A stretch of DNA of 64,000 bases from Strigops habroptila. Its lineage: Eukaryota; Chordata; Aves; Psittaciformes; Psittacidae. Position numbers and translations under genes: made by a program. The notes under the pieces were generated by a model. It did no database searches. It was given only the letters and a program-made list of their open reading frames with translations, and was not told the origin of the DNA. Below, piece by piece: positions 23,101 through 35,100 of the stretch. Numbering within the stretch: the first letter of the stretch is position 1; each line of letters opens with the position of its first letter. The DNA lies in the NCBI RefSeq assembly GCF_004027225.2, contig NC_044282.2, positions 62,051,725 to 62,115,724 on the forward strand, given 5' to 3'.

Positions 23101-26100
23101 CCCGCCCAAAGGTAGGGTGGCAGTCAAAGGTGTTTGGTGTTTCTCAACAGCTCAGCTTTGAAGCTGCAAACAGGAGAATGCATTTTCCTTTCATAGCCTT
23201 CATAAGATGCTCTCTTGTCTTTTTCTGTCCTGCTATATCCAGCAGCCTGTGCTCTCTTTATAGCTGCTGGCTCAATGGGGAGCATGGGGCAGGGTGTGAG
23301 GAGTGTGTCTTCGGGTGAGTGGTTGGAGGAAAGAACTTTTGGTCTGAGGACCTGCAAAAGAGGACCTTGTGAGGTAGAGAGGCACAGATTTAGGGGAACT
23401 TTGGACAGCTTGGTCTCTGGGGGCTGTTTTCTTGGGTGAGAAAAGCAGATAACCCTGCAGTCCTATGTCAGCTGATGCTGGTCACCAGCCAGTTCCCTGC
23501 CTCTCAGCTGCAACTTTCTTCCTTGGTTTTTTTTTTGGCTCCAAAACTCTGGGATGTCACCAGCTTGGTGCCCTGTCCCCTTCCCAGGCTTCCCTGTTGA
23601 ATCCAAGGATATGTTCTCCACCAAAGGCACCTTTGTGAGGATTTTGTCCCTGCTCATTGGCTCTGTCTCTTCTCTTCCAGGCGTGTGTGGCTGCTGCGGC
23701 GCCCTGCGTCCTCGCTACAAAAGACTTGTTGACAACATCTTCCCTGAGGACCCAGAGGTAAATGAGGCACTGCTTCATGTGCTGCAGCTCTGGTGCTTCA
23801 CACACCAAAGCTCCAATGCTCAGCGTGCAGGGACACGGTGTGACCTGCCCAGAAACAGCTCCTGGGAGGCAGGTGATGCTTTGACACCATAAGACCATGC
23901 CTGGAGGGTTGGATTTTCCTTTAAAGCCTGTTTGTGAGTGTGAATACAGAAGCAGCTCCTCCAGCCACATCGGCCTGGAGGGACAGACTTCCTTTCCCAA
24001 AGGTGCTGGGCAGATGCTGAGGATGGATGGGAGGATGAGGGACTGGACCAGAAGGCATACGTCCTTCTCTTTGCAGGATGAGGAAAGCAGCTTCTAAGAG
24101 TAGGGGGTCTCCTGGGGCCTCAGCCAGTCTTTTGAGCTCAAAAGCTGCTTATGCTTCCAAGATGCGGGGAAGCTGGTGCCCTGTTTGCTGCCTCACTCAA
24201 CTGGTGGTGGGGAATGCCCTGCCAGCTGTGCCTGGAGCACCCCAAATCTGACCTCTTTGTCTCCTTTTCACAGCCATAATGTGAAGGCAGTGGCAGAGGG
24301 GCTCCTGTCTGAGGGTAGCAAGACAGGAGCCCCTCTGCTGGGGTCACCCAGGGAGGCAGAGAGTGCCTGTTTTGTGACAGCACTGGCAGCAGAGCTGAAC
24401 AAGAGAAAAAGCTGCTGCTGAGCCATGTGGAGAGGAGGAAGCACTGCAGTTTTCCATGTGCAGGGGATTTGGGCTGGCACCTTGGCATGCTTGTGGTGTT
24501 TGGCCTCAGCAGCCTGGAAGTGTTGATGTCCCTACCTGCCTCTGTGCCGGGGCATTGCTAGACAACGGCAAATGATTCTTGGGGTACTAAATGGAGGCTT
24601 GCACTGGGGTCACCCCTGGATGTGGAGCATCAGAGAGCCTTCAGCTGAGGCTAAATGCAATCCTCATTTGCCTTCCCTAGCGTACAAGGTGTGGGGAAGT
24701 GATGGGACGGGGCTGGCGTGCTCCAAATGTCTGGCATTGCTGCCAAGATTTGCTGCAGGGATGGTCCTGATGATTACTGGGTCTGGGTATGAGGCCATGA
24801 CGCCCTGTGTGGTTCTCTTTCAGGATGGGCTGGTGAAGACCAACATGGAGAAGCTGACATTTTATGCCCTATCTGCTCCAGAGAAACTGGATCGCATTGG
24901 TGCCTACCTCTCCGAGCGGCTCATCCGAGATGTGAGCCGGCACCGATATGGGTAAGGCCTGGGAGGCTGTGTCAGTCACCCCAGTGATTGGCGTAATGAT
25001 GGGACACTAGATAGTAGAGGGGGCCCAGGTGAGGCATGGGACATGTGGGATATGCAGCTTCTGTATGCTCCAGGCTGTTCTGAAGCTGTGAGCACTCTGT
25101 GAGAGACTCAACCATGTCCTGCCTCCAAAAGTGAGACATGGGAGCATGCAGGGATATGCAAACTCCTTGCAAAGCTGCAAGAGACCAGGCAACCTGGGAG
25201 CCACGTGTTATTTCCCTGGCATTGCACTGTCTGTACTTGAGGAGTCTGTGTGTGTATGGTGTTTGTCCCCAGCAGCAGCACTGCCATCATCCCTCCAGGC
25301 CATCATCAGGAGCCTGTTGGCACCCTGCCGGCCTTTAAAAGCCCACGCTCTTCCAGAGCCAGATGGAAGTCTGGCTAGGTGTGGGCAAGCAGCTAAACTG
25401 TCGGCAGCTTGCTGGGAGTTATTTAGGACAAGCTTGGGTGTGTTGCACCCCAGGCACATCTCTACTGAGCTATGGTGATGTGGCATAAGTGGGAACAAGG
25501 ACGAGGGGCAGCGGGTCAACACTTTTCCAGTAAACACATGGCAGGATGCACTGGGCTGGATGGGGATTGCTATGTTTCCGCTGTCTGGCTGTGTGGTCCT
25601 GGCTGCCCTGTTCCCTTCATCTTCCTTCCCACATCACTTCCAGCAAGGCTTTGCCGTGTTTACTGCAATGAGAGCAGCACCCATCTGGAAATAGCTGACT
25701 GCCCTCATTGGAAACTCTGGGGGAGCATGGGAGGGCTCCTTCCCTTTGAAATAGCTCCTGGATTGATTCTTCTTGTCTCCTGAACAAAGCCATGGTAGAC
25801 AAACACAGCTCAGCTTCGTGACATGATCTTCAGCCTGCCTTTTATCCTGGGGGAAGAGGAGCCAGCAGCCTGCCTAAGAAGTGTTAAAGTTGGAAAACCT
25901 TCAAAGCCTCATCCGCATCACCCATCATTGGGAGTGACAGGACATTCAAAGCTCTGCCTGATGTTCTGCGGTTAAGTGGATGTTAACAGGCTCTGCTTGC
26001 TGTGTTGGGAAAAGAAAGGCTTTCAAAGATTTTTGACATCTAATGACAAGCCTCGGTGGGTGAAGGGGGGACTATGTTCCTGTATGCCTGCGCATATAGG

Positions 26101-29100
26101 CACGTAATTGGATTGGAGCACCAGCTAACTTTCAAAGTCTAACTTTGAAATGCCTGAAATGGGTTTGGATCAACCTTTTGTTTGTAGGTTGGTGTTGACT
26201 GGAGCAGCAGAGGTTACCCTGCTGCAGACACCAAACCTGGGCTTCAGGAGAGCAGCAGAGCACGTGGGTTCCTCTGCTGTGTGCAAGATGAAGGTAGCCT
26301 TGATTTCAGGCCTGTTTGGTGTCATCTTTTTGTTACCTTTATTGCTAAAAGGAGGAAATGTTCCTGTTTGAGTTTGCAGCAGTGCAACCCACCATCTCTA
26401 AGAGGATGGTTGAGGTAGCTTGGAGGTGACAACTCCACAAGTGTCTGTTTTACCTCTTGGTGGCCTCTGTCCAGTTGACCCCAAAAAGGAAGCCATGCTG
26501 TTGCAATAATATTGGGCACAAAATGTTGTTTTCAGCCTTGTTTTCTACAAGAAAGGAGCTTGACGCTTCATGCTGGTCGTCAGTCAGCATGAAGCTTCAT
26601 ACCTTTTTTCCCCTCTGGGCCAGTTTTAACCCAGTTTTACAGATGGGTAGGAGCTCATGGGTCCAGGAATAGTTAACTTCCTATTTTTGCAGTGTCTTGA
26701 AGAGCTGTAGTGGTGCCTGAAGGACAGGCTGCAGTGTGAACTCAACCTTGCCACAAGACACCAGAGAATCTACTTAATACTGCAGCCAGATTTCAACAGT
26801 TCTGGGGGCTCAAGAGAAGGGGTCAATCTTTCTGTGTTTTTACCAGCTGGAACTTGGAAGTCCAGGGTTTATCAGACACCTCCTTTTACCCTGAGAGGGC
26901 ATTTGCCCCCCCAGCTCCTCTTTAGTGTGCAAATAGAGCTGGTGCAAGTAGATGGGCAGCTCCTGCTTGTGTTGCTGTTGGTGATCTCGGTGCTTTCAGG
27001 TTTCCTTCTTGCAGCATAAGCTGGCGGCTGCTTCATGCTGCCCAGGCTGCAAATCCAGATGTGCAATGAGCTGGCACAAAAAATGGAGCTTAAAGGAGGA
27101 ATCATGCTCGATATCAAGACATCTGGGATTTCTGCCTCCTGCTTTCGGCCATGGCAGGAGACTGGGTCTTGGTGTGAGCTGCCCTGGCACAAAGATTCAC
27201 AGCTGTATGGAGAGCAGAAGCCAAAGGGAGGTGGTAAGGAGCTGTAAAGCTTGTTTTATTCCCAGTGTCCTGGTACCTGTCACGTGTTTGGGTACCTTGG
27301 AGGTCCTGCAGGAAGAACGGGAACTGTGAGACTCGGTGCAATCACTGTTTGTTATTTTTCTATATTGTGGGCTTTTCCAGCTGGAATAAATGTCTGCTCA
27401 AAGCGCTCAGAGGCCAGGATTTGCTTCTCCACTGGGCTTTGTGCAGTGGGCGACCAGCAGCTGGAGGTCAGTGTGATCACTGCAGAATTTATCAGTACAG
27501 GGGCTCATGCCGCTTTGTTGGCAACAGACCAAATGCTGTTGATGTAGGAAGAGCCACGGGACCAGCATGCAAACAGACTTTGCCAGAGCAACTGGACCAA
27601 TTTGTCTTGAAAATGTAAAGCAACACCTGAAGAATTCTTCAGTCAGCCCATGCAATTCAACATGAAATTCAACAAGGCCAAGTACAAGGTCCTGGACCTG
27701 GGTTGGGGCAATCCTAACCACAAATACAGGCTGGATTGAGAGCAGCCCTGAGGAGAAGGACTTGGGGGTGTTGGTTGATGAGAAGCTCAACATGACCTGA
27801 CAATTGATGAGAAGCTCAACATGACCCTGGCAGTGTTCAAGGCCAGGTTAGATGGGACTTTTAGCAATCTGGTCTAGTGGAAGCTGTCCCTGCCCATGGA
27901 AGCTTGTCACCTCTGTATCGGGGACCCAATTGAGATTCATCATTGGGCACAAGGTTTTCCAGCTTACTCTCAGAGGCAGGAGTGTTGCAGGGCTGGTTTA
28001 ATAAATAGCCTGGAAGATGCACTGTGGCAGCTTGCAGCAAAGCCAGTTGCCAGAGGGTGGTTCTGCAGGACCTTCTGCAGATACGAGTATGAATTGGGGT
28101 GATATGAATATGCTTTACAGGATTGCTTTCTTTAAGCAGAGCTTTTCTGGAGCACATCAGTCTAATTCTGGGTTCTCCCTGGCCAGGACCATCTGGGTCT
28201 GCAAGAACAGTTGCCTGGGGTGCTGAGCCCACCCTGTACAAAGTCCAGTGTTCCCTCACAGGATGTAAAGACCAGTTCAGGCAAGGGAAGCCCACAGGCA
28301 GTGTGAGGGTAGATGCAAGGTGTTGCTGTTAGCCTTGGTCCCAAGGCCGTTGGGTCTTCACTAGGTGGGTGATGAGTGCAGCAGACACCATCTAAAAATA
28401 TCCTGAGAGTGTTTTGGGTGTAAAAGAGGTTGGTGTTTTGCTGGTGAGCACCCGAGGTGGTTTGGAAGAGGGGAGGAGGAGGGATGGCTGCAGGCCTAGG
28501 CTGCTGTTGGGAAGTGACCCTGGCTTCTGCCCACTCCAGGTATGTGTGTATTGCCATGGAGGCCCTGGACCAGCTCCTCATGGCCTGCCACTGCCAGAGC
28601 ATCAACCTCTTCGTGGAGAGCTTCCTGAAGATGGTGGCAAAGCTGCTGGAGTCAGAGAAGCCCAACTTGCAGATCTTGGGGACCAACTCGGTGAGTAGCA
28701 GTGCAGCAGGAGGTGGCAGCACCCTGTCCTCTGCTTTCAACGCTGCTTGTCACCCCCATGTCTCTGCACAGTGCCAGGGCAGGAAACCTTGTTGAGAAGG
28801 GACGGGGAGAGGTAGCAGGGGAGGATTCATGGAGTCCCCTCGTGTGTTCTGCCACACATGAGGTTTCCAAGACCCTGGCTGTGCTGCGTGTGTGCTATCC
28901 CTGCTTTTTATTGTCTGTGACCAGTCACTGATCTCTTGATCTCTGCTGCCATGCCTTCCTCCTCTTGAATTCAGCTTTTCCTAAATGAGCCTGAGGACTC
29001 AGGGGCTGTCAGCGGTTTTGGACAATAGGCAATTTAGGAGATGATCCCTATGGATTTTAGGAGGTATTTGTACTCAGAAAAGGGCTAGCTTAAACAGCTG

Positions 29101-32100
29101 CTGCTTGCAATAAATGGCTTAGCTGGACTGGGGATGTGTCGGTGACAGACATAAAATGAGGGGAAAGGAGAAGCACAGATGAACAAAGTTGATGTCCTCC
29201 AGCATCCAAACTGCTGATCATGGCTGACAGCTAGCTGCCACTTGTGCTTGGTCTTTCTGTTGTTTTTTATTGGGAATACTGGGTGTACCTAACAGCCTGG
29301 CTTGTGAGGGCTCTGCCAGTGCCTGGTAGCTTGGCTTGGACAAGCAGCGTCTGTCCTTGCTGCTTTATAAGAGGTGGGGTTTAGATGGAGCTGATCATCT
29401 TGTGGGCAGGAGAGTGGACTGGGTTGGTGCTCTCTCTTGTGCCTTGGAAACACATAGACAGCTCAGCCGTAAGCTTTTTCAAGTTGCTGATGACACCAAA
29501 CTGAGAGGGGAAGAGCCACCCTGCAGGGTAGGTTGGACAGGCTGGAAAAGTGGGCTAACAAGAACCTTATGAAGTTCAACAGAGACAAGTGTAAGGTCTT
29601 GCACCTGGGTAAGCACAATCCAGGAGTGCAGCACAGGCTGGGATCTGCCTGGCTGGTGAGCAGCTCTGTGGAAAGGGACCTGGGGGTCCTGGGGAAAACA
29701 AGCTCAATGGATCTGCACCTCAATGGGAGCTGCTGGCATGGAGCCTGGAGAAGAGAAGGCTGCGTGGTGACCTCATAGCAGCCTTCCAGTATCTGAAGGG
29801 GGTCTACAAGGGTGCTGGGGAGGGACTCTTCCTTAGGGACTGTAGTGGTAGGACAAGGGGTAATGGGTTCAAACTTAAACAGGGGAAGTTTAGACTAGAT
29901 ATAAGGAAGAAGTTCTTTACAGTGAGGGTGGTGAAGCACTGGAATGGGTTGCCCAGGGAGGTTGTGGATGCTCCATCCCTGGCGGTGTTCAAGGCCAGGT
30001 TGGACAGAGCCTTGAGCCACGTGGTTTAGGGCAAGGTGTCCCTGCCCATGGCAGGGGGGTTGGAACTAGGTGATCTTAAGGTCCTTTCCAACCCTTACGA
30101 TTCTATGATTCTATGATTCTATGTACAGGCACCCATGGAGAGGAGAGGTAGTCATAGAATCATCATAGAATGGTTTGGGTTGGAAGGGACCTTAAAGCTC
30201 ATCCAGTTCCAACCCCCTGTCCCCACCCCCAGGGACACCTTCCACTAGAGCAGGTTGCTCCAAGCCCCGTCCAACCTGGCCTTGAACACTGCCAGGGATG
30301 GGGCAGCCACAGATTCTCTGGGCACCCTGTGCCAGCGCCTCAGCACCCTCACAGGGAAGAACTTCTTCCTAAGATCTCATCTCAGTCTCCCCTCTGTCAG
30401 GTTAAAGCCATTCCCCCTTGTCCTGTCCCTACAGGCCCTTGTCAGAAGCCCCTCTCCAGCTTTCTTGTCAGCCCCTTTAGGCACTGGAAGCTGCTCTAAG
30501 GTCTCCCCTTAAGGAGCCTTCTCTTCTCCAGGCTGAACAGGCCCAGCTCTCTCAGCCTGTCCTGGACCACAGATAGGTGTTCCCTTAGCACTGCTGTCAC
30601 TGCACTCAGGAATTGGGAGTGAGTGTTTTAATGAGGAATCCAGATCAGGAATGACAATTTAGTGCTGTTGTTTTTTTTTCCCTTCTCAAGTGTGGCGGCA
30701 TTCACAGGGCAAATAGCACAGAAAACTTGAGGGCTTTTATAGAAAAGTGACTAATGATAATGAGACACTTCTTCCTATATCTGCTAATGAGGAATGTGCC
30801 TCAGGCTCGTGCTTAATTAGAGGGTGCTGTCTCAAGCAGTCTTCACAATAACGGAGCTGATGGCAAAGGCGGGAGGAGGTTGTTTATAGAAACCTGCTCC
30901 AAGTGAGTCATTCTCCGTGGCGTGAAATCTCGCTTGAGACACATCTCCCTCCTCGTGCAGAGCCAAGGCTGATCCCAAGCGGCTGTGGTGGGGCTGATCC
31001 CAAGGACCAGCCCGCCAGGCTCCATGGCTGCAGTGCTGGAAGTGGCAGCGAAAATCCAGCGTCCCATGATCACTATAACCCCATCCTATAATCCCCAGGG
31101 TGAACATATGGAGCTGGAGATTAAATCCACTTTGCTTTCTCATCCTCGTTAGGAGTATGCTGGGCAAGCTCCCATCTTTGGGGAGGAACCATCTAATTTC
31201 CAGCTCGATGTCATTCCCATTTTATTTTTCCTCAAACCACCATTGATCTTTCATTTAAACAGCTCTTCCCCCGCCTTGATGTTCCTCTTCTGATGTATTT
31301 ATGTCTGACGTATTTATAGGTGGCAGCGTTATCCCTTCCCAGCCGTTGTTTTGCTTCTCCAAGGCAGCCGCACTCCTCGCACCGCCCCTGCGCTTGCTCC
31401 CTGCTCCCAGCTGCATTTCAGTTGGAGCTTGTTGGCTTCAAGAAGGAGACCCCCAAACTGCCCAGCCCTGCACCCCTTCAAACCACAGCAGAAATCATGT
31501 TGCATTTCTATGTTTTAAACTGTTTTCCCTGTGGAAATCCCACATGAAGCTGTAGAGCAGCTTTTCAGCAGGGATGTGGTGCCCATTAGTGAAGGTTTCT
31601 CTGAAGGTTCAATGCCTCCTTTCCTGCTGGCCCAGCTCTCCCTGGGGCGTTTCTGTGTGTCCCGGTGCTGCTTTTTGCCACTGGGCATGGGTTGGCAGTG
31701 GGACCAGGGTGGGCATCTCCTGTAATTACTGCTTGGTACAGCACCCCTGTAGGGGCAGCCAAGTCTTGGAAAAGTGCAATAGTCTGAGCAAGTGGGAGAC
31801 TCCTAAAAATGTCCTATAGACGGAGGAAGAAGAGGCTTTGGGGCTGATTTTTTCTCTGTTCTTGGCTGCTTTTTACAAGTTCTGGCCCTGCCAGAGGCTG
31901 TGAAAATGGATGCAGAGAAGGCAGCAGCCTCCAGCTGTTGGCAGATGTGAACAATGTGCCACATCCAGTGTCACTGAGCATAGCTGCGGGATGTCTCTTC
32001 CCCCAGGACAGAGGAGGGCAGGGCTCACTGTGCCTGGCAGCCAGCTGGGGAAGCTGCCCTTGGGGCAGGTAGCTGAACCAAGGGTGCTGCTGGCATGGAT

Positions 32101-35100
32101 GTGTGAGCTGGCAATCCCCAGGGCCTCAGCAGATTCACAGGAGCACTGATGAGGTGGCCCAGTTTGGTGTCCTGATGGTACAAAATGAGCTGCTGTCCTC
32201 TGCATGGCTGTGTGATTGATACCTGCAGATATTGGCTGCAGAGAAGCTTTCCCTTGCTTGATTTCATGATGCTTCATAGCCACGGGACACTTGGAACAGC
32301 TCTCCAGGAACACTTGAAACAGCTTTCCCGGAGCTGCCGTGGGGAGCCCCATTACTGCTCCTCACTCTGCACCCTGCCCTCGCCTCCGGTTGCACGTGGA
32401 GTTGCTCTGAGCTTAAAATAGCCACTTTGTGCGCTGCCTGGTACAGAGGTTTCTTATATAACAGCCCTGCATTTTTCTGGTGAATAAGAGGAGTTTATCA
32501 GTTGGAGCCAGTCCCTGTGCTCTGGGAACTGTTCCTGGCGGGGCTCAGCAGCTCCTTTGCTTGCGCAGAGCCAGCCCTTGCAGCTGACATTATTAATAGC
32601 CCAGCACAGCGGGTGCATGGTAATCAGTGTCTGTGTGATGCACTGGGATGCTGGGCTGGCTTTGCCAGCTGTGGAGGGGTACTGGTGGGCTGTTTGCCTG
32701 CTGCTCTCCTGGTGGGGCTGGATGCCAGCAAATGCAGAGAGCAAGAAGTGAGAAAAGCCTGCGGATAGGGTTGGTGTAAAGAAGGAGCTCCTGTGCAGCA
32801 TGGCATGTCCAGAGGGTGCTGAGCACTCTAAGAAATGCCAGGTGGACAGGTAACCTCTTGGAAGTAGGCTAGGTCTCCCAACTGGAAGAGGAGCCCAGCA
32901 GTTGTAGAATCATAGAATCACGGAATGGTTTGGGTTGGAAGGGACCTTAAAGCTCATCTAGTTCCAACCCCACTGACATGGGGCATACGCTGCTTTTATT
33001 AGGATAATAATATTCCTGAGAGCTATGTTAGGCTACTAGACTTTAGAGACCTAATTCTTTGCATATGATATGATATCCATCTTGCAAGCTCTACCATCAG
33101 GACCCACATGAAGTTACTTTTCAACCCTCCTTTCTTCTGTGGCTGTATGCCACAACAAGTGGCACTTCTCTGGTCTCCCATGGAGCTTGGGCCACCCTTG
33201 GGTAGAAGGAGGTGGGTGCTGCCTGGAGACCCTGCTCCCATTGCAAAGGGCTTTCCCAGCTATGAATAAGTTAGGGAATTAAGAGGAAAGCTTGCAAACA
33301 TGTTTATCCTTTCTTCCTCTTTAATTCTTTCCCTGAAAGCTTAACAGCCAGATCTGTTGGTCAGCTGGCATTTCTGGCAAGCTCTGCATCTCTTGGCACT
33401 GCTATACTGGAAGGGAGCAATGGGACCTTGTGCTGTTTCGTGCTGCGGGCAAGATCTGGGATGTGGTTAAGGACCTGCTCACAGTTGGTTTCTCCACTGG
33501 CACTTTCAAGGCTGTTTTCACCCCTGCAGCAGTGTTTGGGAAATGTTGGCTGGGTTTTTTTGCCATCTGGAAGGATGGAAAGAAGCTGGGGGCAAATTTA
33601 TCTCCTGTTACTAGTGTGCATTGCATATTAAGGATCCCTAACTCAGAGCCTTGTTGCACCTCTAAATGCCCTTTACAGGGATAGCTGTGGCTTGCAGTGA
33701 TGTTTGTTTGGGCCTGGGTATTGCTGGAGGTTGGTGGGGCTCTCTGGTGACACGTTTCCACTTGAGGACCCTGTGTCCTAGATGCAGCTGGGCAACCAGA
33801 CTTGTCATCCATCAACAGACACCGAGCTGCTGTAGTGAAGCCCACAAAGCTGGTTTGGAGAGGAACTGGAAATATATTTTTGTTGGTATGCCCTCAGGAC
33901 TGACCTCCTCTTTCTTCTCGCCCAGTTTGTGAAGTTTGCCAACATAGAAGAGGACACTCCATCTTATCACCGCAGCTATGACTTCTTTGTCTCCCGCTTC
34001 AGTGAGATGTGCCACTCCAGCCATGATGACCTGGACATCCGAACAAAGTGAGTGCTGTGAGCAGGGTGTCCCTGCTCCTGCTGGCTCTGTGAGCGTATCC
34101 TGGAGGGTTTCCTGTGCCCCCAGCCTCTGCCTTTCCTGGAGAAGCACCTGCTTTTGAGGACAGGTTTAATGCAGGCTGCAGGGACTGACTGCTTTGTGCT
34201 GTCATGGAGATGCACAGTGATTCCCCAGAGATGGGTGCACTCAAGCTGCTGTTCTCTATCCTCCCTTATTTACGAAGTACTAAACCCTGCTGACTGTATG
34301 GGAGGATGAAACAGGAGCCTAGAAATCACAGTGCAGCACATATGCAGCCTCTGTTGCTGTGTGGGAATACAGAGTCCTAGAATGGTTTGGGTTGGAAGGG
34401 ACCTTAAAGCTCATCCAGTTCCAACCCCCTGCCACAGGCAGGGACACCTTCCACTAGAGCAGGTTGCTCCAAGCCCCTGTGTCCAACCTGGCCTTGAACA
34501 CTGCCAGGGATGGGGCAGCCACAGATTCTCTGGGCACCCTGTGCCAGGGCCTCAGCACCATCACAGGGAAGAACGTCTTCCTAAGATCTCATCTCAACCT
34601 CCCCTGTCAATTTAAAGCCGTTCCCCTTGTCCTGTCCCTACAGGCCCTTGTCAAAAGCCCCTCTCCAGATTTCTTGTCAGCCCCTTTAGGCACTGGAAGC
34701 TGCTCTAAGGTCTCCCTGGAGCCTTCTCTTGTCCAGGCTGAACAAGCCCAGCTCTCTCAGCCTGTCTCCATAGCAGAGGTGCTCCAGCCCTTGGAGCATC
34801 TTTGTGGCCCCCTCTGGACTCACTCCAACAGCTTCATGTCGTTCTTACGTTGGGACCCCAGAGCTGGATGTAGGACTGCAGTGGGGGTCTCGCCAGAGTG
34901 GAGTAGAGGAGAGAATCCTTTCCCTCAACCTGCTGGTCACGCTGCTGCTGCTGCAGCCCAGGACATGGTGTGAGAGAAGTTCATTTGCATTTGCAAATGT
35001 CCTGAGAGCACAGCAGCTGTGCTCTCTCTGCCCACAGCCAGTGATGGAACAAACATTCCCTCAGGCTTCCAACTTCTTTTCTTTGGGCAAAATGTGAGCA

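Larger units (their letters stand above)
11081..23680 (+). other. EFR3B: EFR3B intron 1 (12.6 kb)
   Basis: The intron begins in CpG-island sequence and carries a six-unit minisatellite, a G homopolymer, three minus-oriented CR1 3' ends, several AT-rich homeodomain-site-like stretches, and a second CpG-rich block with a candidate alternative first exon. All are listed separately. A pyrimidine-rich tract at about 14890-14940 and a C-run at 22495-22505 are the only other notable sequences. No other gene was recognised. Confidence 0.8.
28691..33925 (+). other. EFR3B: EFR3B intron 4
   Basis: A 5.2 kb intron with three CR1 pieces: a plus copy, a minus copy facing it tail to tail, and a short minus tail. 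AT-rich, possibly conserved non-coding sequence lies at about 30640-30860. Confidence 0.75.
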
